From assembly GCA_003556835.1 (NCBI GenBank), contig PWQG01000279.1, forward strand, positions 1 through 15,416: 15,416 nucleotides of DNA, given 5' to 3'. The position numbers were made by a program, and so were the translations under genes. The stretch's first letter is position 1. The number at the start of each line of letters is the position of its first letter. Shown piece after piece: positions 6,706 through 15,078 of this stretch. This DNA is from Gammaproteobacteria bacterium (GTDB lineage Bacteria > Pseudomonadota > Gammaproteobacteria > Pseudomonadales > Pseudohongiellaceae). The notes beneath the pieces are model-generated. The model saw only the letters and a list, made by a program, of their open reading frames with translations, was not told the origin of the DNA and did not search any database.

Positions 6706-9700
6706 TGAGCAAGGACAGCGACATAACGACTCCGCAGGGGAAATTCCGAGCCGAGCCGGATACATTGTTGCAATGTGCAATTGACTGCTATTGGCAGGAA
6801 GATGCCGAGGGACGTTGCATCAGCCTGAGTCGACTTCGGGACAGTGATGGACTGCGCGAGCTGGACCAGCGCCTGCCCGGTTGCACGATGGAACAGGCGG
6901 GTCTGCGGCTGACCGGAGACCCGGAATCACAAGCCGCTTATCAGTGCGCGCGCACGCACAAAACCACCTTCCACAACGTCCACTTTCACCAGCCTTCCAG
7001 CCCTGGACGGCAACTCCGGACCTTCGAAATTTCCGGAACTCCCTGCCGAACAAACGGACAGTTTCTGGGTTATGACTGCGTCGCAAGGGACATCACCACC
7101 CAGCGGGAGAATGCCCGTCACCTGGAGCGTTTTCGTGCTGCCATAGACCTGTCCATGGATATGATTTTCCTGGTAGACCCGGAAACACTGCGGTTCATCG
7201 ACTTCAATCAGCGAGCCTGTGAAGTGAACGAGCTCAGTCGGGAGCAGCTGTTGCAGCAAGGCCCGGAAGAACTGCTTGGTATCGGGCCCGAGGAACTGAA
7301 GAAGCGCTATGCACAACTGATGTCCACTGGTGGCAGCAGCCGCATCGAGCGCAGCGTCCAGACCCAGGATGGTGACGAGCGCCTTGTTGAGGTCCACAGC
7401 CGGGCGGCACGGATTGACGAGCAGTGGATCATCATCGGCATTTCCCGCGATATCACAGGCCGCAAGCAGGCAGAAAAAGAAGCGATCCGGCTGCAACACA
7501 TGCTTTCCGCATTGAGCGACACTAACGAGGCGATCCTGCGGTCCAACTCGATTCCCCATCTGTTCGACAATGTCTGCAAAGCGGTCGTCAAGGGGGGGCG
7601 TTTCAGCATTGCCAGCATCCTTGAACTGCGTGAAAGTGATCAGACCCTGCAATCGGTAGCGCGGGCCGGGCGCGATATTGCCCTCAATGATGAAGCCCAT
7701 CTCTCCATTCGTGCCGATGACGTGCATGGCCAGGGTATCGCCGGCAAGGCCTGGCGTAGTCGAAAACCGGTCATCCGCAACGAGTATCGGGCTGATCCGG
7801 ACAGCCAACCCTGGCAGAGTCTGCTCGAAAAATACGATATCCGCTCCGGAGCGGCATTCCCCCTGTTCCAGCGTGGCGAAATTGTCGCCCTGCTTTTATT
7901 CTACGCCAGCGAAACCGGTGTATTTGATGAGGAAATCAAACGCCTGCTGGTCAGTATGGTCGAGAATGTTTCCTACGCCCTGGACAGCTTTGCCAGCGAC
8001 GAGGAGCGGCGCCATGCGGAGAAACTCATTCGTGAAAGTGAGGCACGCTTTCGCAGCCTGACCCACCTCAGTAGTGACTTCTTCTGGGAAATGGATTCAC
8101 AACTGAAGTTCCGCAAATACGAGGGACCTGTACGCGGCGAGAGTAACCGGCGTGCCGTGGCACAGGTACCCGGCTCCCGTATATGGGATCTGTCCTGGCT
8201 CACACCGGACAGCATGAGCTGGGAACAACTGCAAAAGCTGCTGCGCACGCGGCAGACGTTCCGCGACTTCGAGTTTTCCTTCCGCAACGACCAGGATGAG
8301 CTGTACCACTTTGCGCTCAGCGGCGAGCCCATGTTTGACGATGATGGCCAATTCGCCGGGTATCGCGGGATCTCACGGGACATCACGGAGAAGAAGCAGA
8401 TCGCCCGGCATATCGAGCATCTGGCCACGCACGATGCATTGACCGGGCTTCCCAACCGGGTCATGTTCTCCGAGATCCTCAACCACGCCATCCGCAGCGC
8501 GGACCGTTATCCAGAGCAACGTTTTGCGGTCCTGTTCATCGATCTTGATCGCTTCAAACTGGTCAATGACAATTATGGCCATCATGTTGGTGATGAGTTG
8601 CTGCGCCATGTCGCCATGCGCCTGCGCCAGCCATTGCGCGAGAGTGATGTACTGGCCCGACTGGGTGGCGACGAGTTTGTCCTCCTGCTGCAACGGATCG
8701 ATTCCTCCGACACGGCAATGTCCATTGCCAACAATATACTGGCGCTCTTCGAGACCCCCATCCTGCTGCATGGGCGAGAATGTGACATCAGCGCCAGCAT
8801 CGGCATCAGCCTCTACGGTGAGGATGCCCATGATGAATCCAGCCTGATGCGCCACGCCGATGCCGCCATGTATGCAGCCAAGGATCAGGGGCGCAACAAC
8901 GCCCAGTTGTATGCCATTGATGTGCACTACCGGACGCGGGAGCGCGCGGAGATGGAGTCAGAGCTTCGCCATGCCCTGGACCGCAATGAGCTGAGCCTGG
9001 AGTATCAGGCCAAGCTGGACCTGCACAGCGACCGGATCTGCGGCGTCGAAGCGCTGCTGCGCTGGTCCAGTCCCGCGCTGGGCCAGGTGTCACCGGACCG
9101 ATTCATCCCGGTTGCCGAAGAGTCCGGTCTTATCCTGAAAATCGGGGAATGGGTCCTGCAGAATGCCTGCCAACAGATGCTGGAATGGGAAGCCCTGGGC
9201 ATTGAAGACCTGCAACTGGCCGTCAACCTCTCGGCGCGGCAGTTCAACGACCCCGAACTGGGAGAAAAAATCTACCAGGTACTGCAAGCCACTGGCTTCC
9301 CCGCCCAACGCCTGGAGCTGGAAATCACGGAGAGCACGGTGATGCGTAATCCGGAGCGCTCCATGGTCGTGATGGCTGATCTGCGCAGGACGGGAATACG
9401 CATTGCCATGGATGATTTTGGCACCGGCTACTCCTCGTTGGGACAATTACGTGACTATCCCCTGGACACCCTCAAGATCGATCGGCGTTTCGTCAGCGAA
9501 CTGTCATGGAATCGCGAAGACCAGGCCATCAGCCGCGCCATCATCACCATGGGCAAGACCCTTGACCTGACCGTGGTCGCCGAGGGAGTGGAATTCCCCG
9601 ACCAACTTTCGATTCTTCGAGAGCATGGCTGTGATCAGATCCAGGGCTTCCATTTCCATCGACCGCAAGCCGGCGAACACTTCCCCGACTTCCATCGCCA

Positions 9701-9713
9701 ACATCAGTCCTGA
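6705..9713 (+). CDS. PAS/PAS/GAF/PAS-GGDEF-EAL dual cyclic-di-GMP protein
   Basis: This is a predicted sensor that makes and/or degrades cyclic di-GMP; 1002 residues, cytosolic, with no membrane segment seen. From the N-terminus: a PAS-like domain (about 20-130, ending in GYDCVARDIT), a second PAS (about 140-255, IIIGISRDIT), a GAF domain (about 265-430), a third PAS (about 445-565, YRGISRDIT), GGDEF (about 570-735) and EAL (about 745-990). The cyclase motif is intact (RLGGDEF, 652-658), and an RxxD inhibitory site (Arg645-Asp648) stands five residues before it. The EAL site is also complete: Glu782 in VEALLRW, NLSARQF, ITES, DDFGTG at 903-908, LKID, AEGVE at 959-963 and QGF at 980-982. The start has GGTGA 6 nt upstream and overlaps the stop of the small ORF. 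It is followed 75 bp later by the aer-like receptor on the same strand. The net activity and the signal cannot be told from sequence. Confidence 0.93.
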   Translation: MSKDSDITTPQGKFRAEPDTLLQCAIDCYWQEDAEGRCISLSRLRDSDGLRELDQRLPGCTMEQAGLRLTGDPESQAAYQCARTHKTTFHNVHFHQPSSPGRQLRTFEISGTPCRTNGQFLGYDCVARDITTQRENARHLERFRAAIDLSMDMIFLVDPETLRFIDFNQRACEVNELSREQLLQQGPEELLGIGPEELKKRYAQLMSTGGSSRIERSVQTQDGDERLVEVHSRAARIDEQWIIIGISRDITGRKQAEKEAIRLQHMLSALSDTNEAILRSNSIPHLFDNVCKAVVKGGRFSIASILELRESDQTLQSVARAGRDIALNDEAHLSIRADDVHGQGIAGKAWRSRKPVIRNEYRADPDSQPWQSLLEKYDIRSGAAFPLFQRGEIVALLLFYASETGVFDEEIKRLLVSMVENVSYALDSFASDEERRHAEKLIRESEARFRSLTHLSSDFFWEMDSQLKFRKYEGPVRGESNRRAVAQVPGSRIWDLSWLTPDSMSWEQLQKLLRTRQTFRDFEFSFRNDQDELYHFALSGEPMFDDDGQFAGYRGISRDITEKKQIARHIEHLATHDALTGLPNRVMFSEILNHAIRSADRYPEQRFAVLFIDLDRFKLVNDNYGHHVGDELLRHVAMRLRQPLRESDVLARLGGDEFVLLLQRIDSSDTAMSIANNILALFETPILLHGRECDISASIGISLYGEDAHDESSLMRHADAAMYAAKDQGRNNAQLYAIDVHYRTRERAEMESELRHALDRNELSLEYQAKLDLHSDRICGVEALLRWSSPALGQVSPDRFIPVAEESGLILKIGEWVLQNACQQMLEWEALGIEDLQLAVNLSARQFNDPELGEKIYQVLQATGFPAQRLELEITESTVMRNPERSMVVMADLRRTGIRIAMDDFGTGYSSLGQLRDYPLDTLKIDRRFVSELSWNREDQAISRAIITMGKTLDLTVVAEGVEFPDQLSILREHGCDQIQGFHFHRPQAGEHFPDFHRQHQS

Positions 9714-9788
9714 AAATACTCAAGATAAATGCCTCCCTGCCGTTATTCCGGGAAGCAGAAGAATGACAACTGACAGGACCCTTTTTGT

Positions 9789-11342
9789 ATGGCAGGCACT
9801 GACAACAACCGGCGACGTTTCGATCCCAAGCAAAGACTGGTTTCCACCACCAATAGCGGAGGGAGGATCCTCTATGCCAACCCGGAGTTCGTCAAAATTT
9901 CCGGTTACAGCATAGAGGAGCTGGAAGGCTCACCGCACAACATCGTACGACACCCCGACATGCCCAAGGGCGCCTTCAAGGACCTCTGGGACACCATCAA
10001 GCAGGGCAAGCCCTGGATGGGGATGGTGAAAAACCGCGTCAAGACGGGTGAGCATTACTGGGTCGACGCCTATGTGACTCCGATAATCGAGCATGGAAAA
10101 GTGGTCGGCTATCAGTCCGTGCGGGTGGCACCCGACGAGGCAGACGTTGACCGTGCCACTGCTGTCTACGAACGCATCAACGCCGGTCGCAAGGCCTCCG
10201 CCCTGCCCCCAGTTGCCTGGCGACACAAGCTGTTCGCAGTATACGGCATCAGCAGTGTGATCATGCTCGGCTTACTGCTCGCCGCCGGCGCCGGTATGGG
10301 CATTGTGCTCGGCGCGCTGCTCACCCTGGCCGCTGGCGGCACGGGAGTCGCCTATCTTGCCAGCCAATGTAACACGGTGGTCGCACGTGCACGCAACATT
10401 CATGAGGACGAACTGGCACAACTGATCTATTCCGGACGTAACGACGAAATCGGTGCGGTGGAACTGGCTCTGAAAGCGCAACGAGCCCACCTGAACACCG
10501 TGTTAACGCGGATCGATCAGTCCAGCGCAGACCTGGATGAACTCGCAAAAGGCGCAACACGGGCCGTAAGTGCCACCGACCAGGCAATACACAGGCAGCA
10601 GACCGAGCTGGGTTCGGTGTCTTCAGCGGTCACCGAAATGTCGAGCGCCATCCTGGAGGTATCCTCGAACACCACACAAACCTCCACTGCCGCCGAAGAG
10701 GCCGATCGCAGCGTCGTCGATGGTCACCATTCCATTGAGGAAAGCCTTACCGCCACCAGCCAATTGGCCAATTATATTGATGAAGTCACCCAGCTCATCC
10801 GACGCCTGGGCGAAGACAGTAATGCCATCGGCTCGGTGATCGATGTGATCAACGGCATTGCCGAGCAGACCAATCTGCTGGCCCTCAACGCAGCCATCGA
10901 GGCGGCCCGCGCTGGTGAACAGGGCCGCGGTTTTGCCGTGGTTGCCGACGAAGTCCGTACCCTGGCACAGCGCACGCAGGACTCCACAGTGGAAATCAAG
11001 GACATCATCCGCCGCATCCAGGACGGTACCCAGGAATGTGTCGGCTCCATGGAAACCGCCCAGGACAAGGCGCAACACTGTGTCAGTTACAACCAGAAAG
11101 CGGGCAGCTCCTACAGCACCATCAGCGAAGCGGTCTCGGAGATCAAGAACATGACCCTGCAGGTGGCGGCCGCCGTAGAGGAGCAGAGCGCGGTGGCCGA
11201 GGAGGTCAATCACAATATTGTCAACATCCAGAACCAGTCCGAAGAGACCGCCAAGGCCTCCCAGTTGACAGCAGAGACCAGTGAAAAACTGGCCGAGAAC
11301 ATCCGCAACACCCGTGAGATGATCCGTCAGTTCAGCGACTGA
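9789..11342 (+). CDS. aer: Aer-type PAS methyl-accepting chemotaxis protein
   Basis: This is an energy or oxygen taxis transducer: a cytoplasmic PAS domain, FAD-binding in characterised Aer proteins, signals to CheA/CheW. It has 517 residues. The PAS domain spans about 15-120, with RLVSTTNSGGRILYANPEF, PHNIVRHPDMP and HYWVDAYVTPI, which match pseudomonad Aer. A hydrophobic hairpin at about 147-192 anchors it without a periplasmic sensing domain. A HAMP-like linker leads to the signalling coiled coil, whose tip EQTNLLALNAAIEAARAGEQ (359-378) is followed by GRGFAVVADEVR. There is no C-terminal CheR/CheB docking pentapeptide. The ATG at 9789 has AGGA 10 nt upstream. The 75-bp gap from the GGDEF-EAL gene contains no obvious terminator, so co-transcription is possible. 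FAD binding is inferred from family membership. Confidence 0.9.
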   Translation: MAGTDNNRRRFDPKQRLVSTTNSGGRILYANPEFVKISGYSIEELEGSPHNIVRHPDMPKGAFKDLWDTIKQGKPWMGMVKNRVKTGEHYWVDAYVTPIIEHGKVVGYQSVRVAPDEADVDRATAVYERINAGRKASALPPVAWRHKLFAVYGISSVIMLGLLLAAGAGMGIVLGALLTLAAGGTGVAYLASQCNTVVARARNIHEDELAQLIYSGRNDEIGAVELALKAQRAHLNTVLTRIDQSSADLDELAKGATRAVSATDQAIHRQQTELGSVSSAVTEMSSAILEVSSNTTQTSTAAEEADRSVVDGHHSIEESLTATSQLANYIDEVTQLIRRLGEDSNAIGSVIDVINGIAEQTNLLALNAAIEAARAGEQGRGFAVVADEVRTLAQRTQDSTVEIKDIIRRIQDGTQECVGSMETAQDKAQHCVSYNQKAGSSYSTISEAVSEIKNMTLQVAAAVEEQSAVAEEVNHNIVNIQNQSEETAKASQLTAETSEKLAENIRNTREMIRQFSD

Positions 11343-11359
11343 ATACCCCCAGTGGCGCA

Positions 11360-11411
11360 GTGTGAATCCATTCAGTTTGGTGTAGAATCGGGGAAAATAC
11401 GCATCCCCCGA
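11360..11411 (+). promoter_or_regulatory. Candidate liu promoter with inverted repeats
   Basis: TAGAAT at 11383-11388 is a plausible -10; the hexamer 17 bp upstream (GTGTGA, 11360-11365) is a poor -35. GAATCCATTC at 11364-11373 is a short perfect dyad between them. TCGGGG (11388-11393) and CCCCGA (11406-11411) form a second 6-bp inverted repeat around the expected start point, with a 12-nt loop and no following T-run. Either could be an operator for the leucine catabolic operon. I could not match them to a known LiuR or LiuQ site. Confidence 0.3.
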
Positions 11412-11443
11412 TAACAATAACCCGCTGAAGGATGAGCCTGCGC

Positions 11444-12607
11444 ATGAGTTACGCCCCACTCGATTTCGATCTGGACGAAAGCACCTCGATGCTGCGCGAT
11501 CAATTGCGACAGTTTTCCAGCCAACAGATCGCACCGCTGGCCGCCGACGTCGATCGTGACAACGAATTTCCTGCTCCGCTCTGGCAGAAAATGGGCGACA
11601 TGGGCCTGCTTGGCATCACCGCCGGGGAAGAATACGGTGGCAGTGAAATGGGCTATCTGGCCCATGTCATCGCCATGGAAGAAATCAGCCGGGCTTCGGC
11701 CAGTGTCGGCCTGAGCTACGGCGCCCACTCCAATCTCTGCATCAACCAGATCCAGCGCAACGGCAATGCCGCACAGAAAGAGCGCCATCTACCCGGTCTG
11801 ATCCGAGGCACATCCGTCGGTGCGCTGGCCATGAGTGAACACAGTGCCGGCTCCGATGTGGTGAGCATGAAGCTGCGCGCCGAACGCGATGGTGATCATT
11901 TTGTCCTCAATGGCAGCAAAATGTGGATCACCAATGGCCCCGATGCCGATGTGCTGGTGGTCTATGCCAAAACCGATCCCGAAGCGGGCCCCCGTGGCAT
12001 AACCGCTTTCCTGGTGGAGGGCGACAGCCCGGGCTTCCAGCGCTCCCCCAAACTCGACAAGCTTGGCATGCGCGGTTCGAACACCTGTGAACTGAGCTTC
12101 GACAATTGCCGCATTCCCGCCAGCAATGTTCTGGGAAAGGAGAACGACGGTGTCCGGGTGCTTATGAGTGGGCTCGACTACGAACGCGTGGTGCTGGCCG
12201 GTGGACCATTGGGCATCATGCAGGCTTGTCTCGACCTGGTCCTGCCCTATGTGCATGACCGCAAACAGTTTGACACGCCCATCGGGGAGTTCCAGCTGAT
12301 CCAGGGGAAAATTGCGGACATGTACACCCGCCTCAATGCCTGCCGCGCCTATGTCTATGCCGTGGCGCGGGCCTGTGACCGGGGCCGCACCACCCGCAAG
12401 GATGCGGCCGGAGCCATCCTGCTCAGTTCGGAAACCGCCACGCAACTGGCGCTGGACGCCATCCAGATCCTGGGCGGCAACGGTTACATCAACGAGTATC
12501 CCGCCGGTCGCCTGTTGCGCGATGCCAAGCTCTATGAAATCGGCGCGGGCACCCAGGAGATCCGCCGCATGCTCATTGGCCGTGAACTGTTCAATGAGAC
12601 ACAATAG
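11444..12607 (+). CDS. liuA: Isovaleryl-CoA dehydrogenase
   Basis: This FAD enzyme oxidises isovaleryl-CoA to 3-methylcrotonyl-CoA in leucine degradation, passing electrons to ETF. It has 387 residues from ATG 11444. Evidence for IVD among acyl-CoA dehydrogenases: SVGLSYGAHSNLCINQ (87-102), AMSEHSAGSDV (129-139), the flavin segment MWITNGPDADV (160-170), and the helix-G catalytic glutamate Glu247 in LDYERVVLAGGPLGIMQ. The usual C-terminal glutamate region reads YEIGAGTQEIRR, with glycine as in IVD. ILGGNGYINEYP is at 342-353. The ATG at 11432 would add MSLR, but GAAGG ends at its first bases; GAAGGA at 11427-11432 is correctly placed, 11 nt away, for 11444. It is the first gene of liuABCD, and liuB starts 33 bp after it. 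A general short-chain dehydrogenase is unlikely given its neighbours. Confidence 0.94.
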   Translation: MSYAPLDFDLDESTSMLRDQLRQFSSQQIAPLAADVDRDNEFPAPLWQKMGDMGLLGITAGEEYGGSEMGYLAHVIAMEEISRASASVGLSYGAHSNLCINQIQRNGNAAQKERHLPGLIRGTSVGALAMSEHSAGSDVVSMKLRAERDGDHFVLNGSKMWITNGPDADVLVVYAKTDPEAGPRGITAFLVEGDSPGFQRSPKLDKLGMRGSNTCELSFDNCRIPASNVLGKENDGVRVLMSGLDYERVVLAGGPLGIMQACLDLVLPYVHDRKQFDTPIGEFQLIQGKIADMYTRLNACRAYVYAVARACDRGRTTRKDAAGAILLSSETATQLALDAIQILGGNGYINEYPAGRLLRDAKLYEIGAGTQEIRRMLIGRELFNETQ

Positions 12608-12640
12608 AGTCGGAACAGGCGAAAGGGACTACAGAACAGA

Positions 12641-14242
12641 ATGAAAACCATCCAGAGCAGTGTCAGGACGGGCAGTCCGGAATTTCGTGAAAACCTTGCA
12701 CACAACCGGCAATTGCTCGGTAATCTGCAGTCGCTTTGCGGCGAGCTGGCCGGAGGAGGCGGTGAAACCGCCCGCGAACGGCATACCGCACGTGGCAAAA
12801 TGCTGCCCAGGGAACGCATCGAAGCACTGCTTGATGCCGGCTCTCCGTTCATGGAATTTTCCCAACTCGCCGCCTGGCAGGTATATGAGGATGAAGTACC
12901 GGGCGCCGGCATAATCACCGGCATGGGCCGGGTCAGTGGTCAGCTTTGTGTGCTGGTTGTCAACGATGCCACCGTCAAGGGTGGCACCTATTATCCACTG
13001 ACCGTGAAAAAACACCTGCGCGCCCAGCAGATCGCCGCCGAAAATCACCTGCCCTGTATCTACCTGGTCGACTCCGGTGGTGCCAACCTGCCGCACCAGG
13101 CCGAAGTCTTTCCCGATCGCGAGCATTTCGGTCGCATTTTTTTCAATCAGGCCAATATGTCCGCCCGCAATATTCCGCAGATTGCCGCGGTCATGGGTTC
13201 CTGCACGGCCGGCGGTGCCTATGTGCCGGCCATGGCAGATGAATCGGTGATTGTGCGCGATCAGGCCACCATTTTCCTGGGTGGACCTCCCTTGGTGAAA
13301 GCCGCCACCGGTGAAGTGGTCAGCGCCGAAGATCTTGGTGGGGGCGATGTGCACAGCCGGATTTCCGGCGTCACCGACCAACTGGCCGAAAACGATGCCC
13401 ACGCCCTGTCCCTGGTGCGCGACAGCATTGCCAACCTGAACCGACCCCAACGTGATCTACCTTCAGGGGGCCGACCTCCCCTGTATGATCCGGCCGAACT
13501 CTACGGCATCATTCCGGCGGATGTGCGTCAGCCTTTCGACATCCGCGAGGTGATCGCACGAATCGTTGATGCGTCGGAAATGGATGAGTTCAAACCGCTT
13601 TATGGCAACACCCTGATCTGCGGTTTTGCCCGCATCCATGGCATGCTCGTGGGCATCATCGGTAACAACGGCATTCTGTTTTCCGAAAGTGCCGAGAAAG
13701 GCGCCCACTTCATCCAACTCTGCTGCCAACGGCGCATTCCCCTGCTCTTCCTGCAGAACATCACCGGCTTCATGGTCGGACGCAAATACGAGCATCAGGG
13801 CATTGCCAAACATGGTGCCCGACTGGTGACCGCGGTAGCCAGCGCCGCCGTGCCCAAGCTCACTGTTCTGGTCGGCGGCAGTTTTGGTGCCGGCAACTAC
13901 GGCATGTGCGGTCGTGCCTACGATCCGCGCTTTCTCTGGACCTGGCCCAATTCGCGTATCTCTGTAATGGGTGGTGCCCAGGCTGCCGGCGTGCTGACAC
14001 AGGTGCGAGCGGACGCACTGGCAAAGCGCGGCGAACAATGGCCGGAAGCCGAGCAGGAGGCGTTTCGCAAACCCATCGAGGAAAAATACGAACGCGAAGG
14101 TCATCCGTGGTATGCCAGTGCCCGGCTCTGGGACGACGGCATCATTGACCCGGTCAGCACACGGGAAGTGCTGGCATTGTCGCTGTTTGCCAGCCACCAC
14201 GCACCGGAACAGGAAACCCGTTTCGGCCTGTTCCGTATGTAG
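12641..14242 (+). CDS. liuB: Methylcrotonyl-CoA carboxylase, carboxyltransferase (beta) subunit
   Basis: It transfers carboxyl from biotin, carried by the alpha subunit, to 3-methylcrotonyl-CoA, giving 3-methylglutaconyl-CoA. The 533 residues are typical of the family. Landmarks: RERIEALLD (57-65), LVVNDATVKGGTYYPLTVKK (105-124), the N-domain oxyanion segment SGGANLPHQAEVFPDREHFG (145-164), GSCTAGGAYVPAM (186-198), and in the C-domain NITGFMVGRKYEHQGIAKHG and VGGSFGAGNYGMCGRAY, then RFLWTWPNSRISVMGG. The SGGANLPHQ and GNYGMCGRAY segments favour MCC over propionyl- or geranyl-CoA carboxylase. AAAGGGA lies about 12 nt before the start. It lies 33 bp after liuA and 20 bp before liuC. Geranyl-CoA carboxylase AtuC is the closest alternative but would come with atu genes, not liuA and liuC. 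Confidence 0.95.
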   Translation: MKTIQSSVRTGSPEFRENLAHNRQLLGNLQSLCGELAGGGGETARERHTARGKMLPRERIEALLDAGSPFMEFSQLAAWQVYEDEVPGAGIITGMGRVSGQLCVLVVNDATVKGGTYYPLTVKKHLRAQQIAAENHLPCIYLVDSGGANLPHQAEVFPDREHFGRIFFNQANMSARNIPQIAAVMGSCTAGGAYVPAMADESVIVRDQATIFLGGPPLVKAATGEVVSAEDLGGGDVHSRISGVTDQLAENDAHALSLVRDSIANLNRPQRDLPSGGRPPLYDPAELYGIIPADVRQPFDIREVIARIVDASEMDEFKPLYGNTLICGFARIHGMLVGIIGNNGILFSESAEKGAHFIQLCCQRRIPLLFLQNITGFMVGRKYEHQGIAKHGARLVTAVASAAVPKLTVLVGGSFGAGNYGMCGRAYDPRFLWTWPNSRISVMGGAQAAGVLTQVRADALAKRGEQWPEAEQEAFRKPIEEKYEREGHPWYASARLWDDGIIDPVSTREVLALSLFASHHAPEQETRFGLFRM

Positions 14243-14262
14243 CACCGCAAGGGGATCGACGC

Positions 14263-15078
14263 ATGAGCGAACACGACACAGCACAGGATACAGTGAAGGT
14301 GACCCGGGAAATCCCGGGCATCACGACGCTGCGACTGAATCGACCGGAAAAACACAATGCCTTCGGTCCGGCCCTGATGCAGGATATGATCGATACCCTG
14401 GAGACACTGAAACAGGATGTTGGCACACGCGTGTTGATCATCACCGGCGAGGGACGCAGTTTTTCTGCCGGCGCAGATCTGAACTACATGAAATCCATGA
14501 TCGATTTCAGCCACGAAGAAAATGTCGCCGATGCCAATCGCCTGGCGCGGATGCTCGAGTGCATCAACCACTTTCCCTGCCCGGTCATTGCTGCCGTCAA
14601 CGGACATTGTATTGCCGGCGCCACTGGCATCATCGCCTGTTCCGATATCGTGATTGCCGCCAGTGATGCGCGTTTCTGCATCAGCGAAGTGAAGCTTGGC
14701 ATCGCCCCGGCAGTGATCAGCCCATACGTGGTGGCACGCATGGGAGTCCATCACGCACGGCGCTTCTTCCTGACCGCCGAAATATTTGACGCGGAAACCG
14801 CGCGGCGTTGCAATCTGGTGCATGAAGTGGTGCCTCCGGATGCCCTGCTGGTCAGTGCCGGGCAGTTTGCCCGCGCCATGCTACGCAATGCACCTGACGC
14901 CCTGGATGAGACCAAAACCCTGATCCGCCGCGTCGCCCCGGTGCATGTCGATCCGCAGGTCCGCGAATACTGCTGTGAACTCATTGCCCGCCTTCGCGCC
15001 GGCGAGGAAGGCCAACAGGGTCTGGCCGCATTCTTTGACAAGACCGAGCCCCCCTGGCTCCCTGGTGAAGACGAGTGA
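14263..15078 (+). CDS. liuC: 3-Methylglutaconyl-CoA hydratase, crotonase family
   Basis: It hydrates 3-methylglutaconyl-CoA to HMG-CoA in leucine degradation. It has 271 residues with an N-terminal LRLNRPEKHNAF (23-34) CoA-binding strand. The first oxyanion segment is FSAGADLNYMK (67-77) and the second is GHCIAGATGIIACSD (114-128), where many relatives have a glycine run. The catalytic glutamate Glu142 is in CISEVKLGIAPAVISPYV (139-156), a signature of bacterial LiuC proteins. The first glutamate of classical enoyl-CoA hydratase is glycine here (Gly122), as in LiuC. AAGGGG stands a suitable distance before the ATG. It ends in TGA that overlaps the probable GTG start of liuD, so these two are translationally coupled. 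By sequence alone it could be another crotonase; the operon settles the assignment. Confidence 0.9.
   Translation: MSEHDTAQDTVKVTREIPGITTLRLNRPEKHNAFGPALMQDMIDTLETLKQDVGTRVLIITGEGRSFSAGADLNYMKSMIDFSHEENVADANRLARMLECINHFPCPVIAAVNGHCIAGATGIIACSDIVIAASDARFCISEVKLGIAPAVISPYVVARMGVHHARRFFLTAEIFDAETARRCNLVHEVVPPDALLVSAGQFARAMLRNAPDALDETKTLIRRVAPVHVDPQVREYCCELIARLRAGEEGQQGLAAFFDKTEPPWLPGEDE

Noticed and set aside
10623..11534. 303-residue minus-strand frame across aer and liuA
   Set aside because: It spans two real + strand genes and the gap between them, with a low-complexity, shadow-like composition.
12629..14284. Two long minus-strand frames opposite liuB
   Set aside because: They are antisense shadows of a complete carboxyltransferase gene, with no ribosome site or motif seen.
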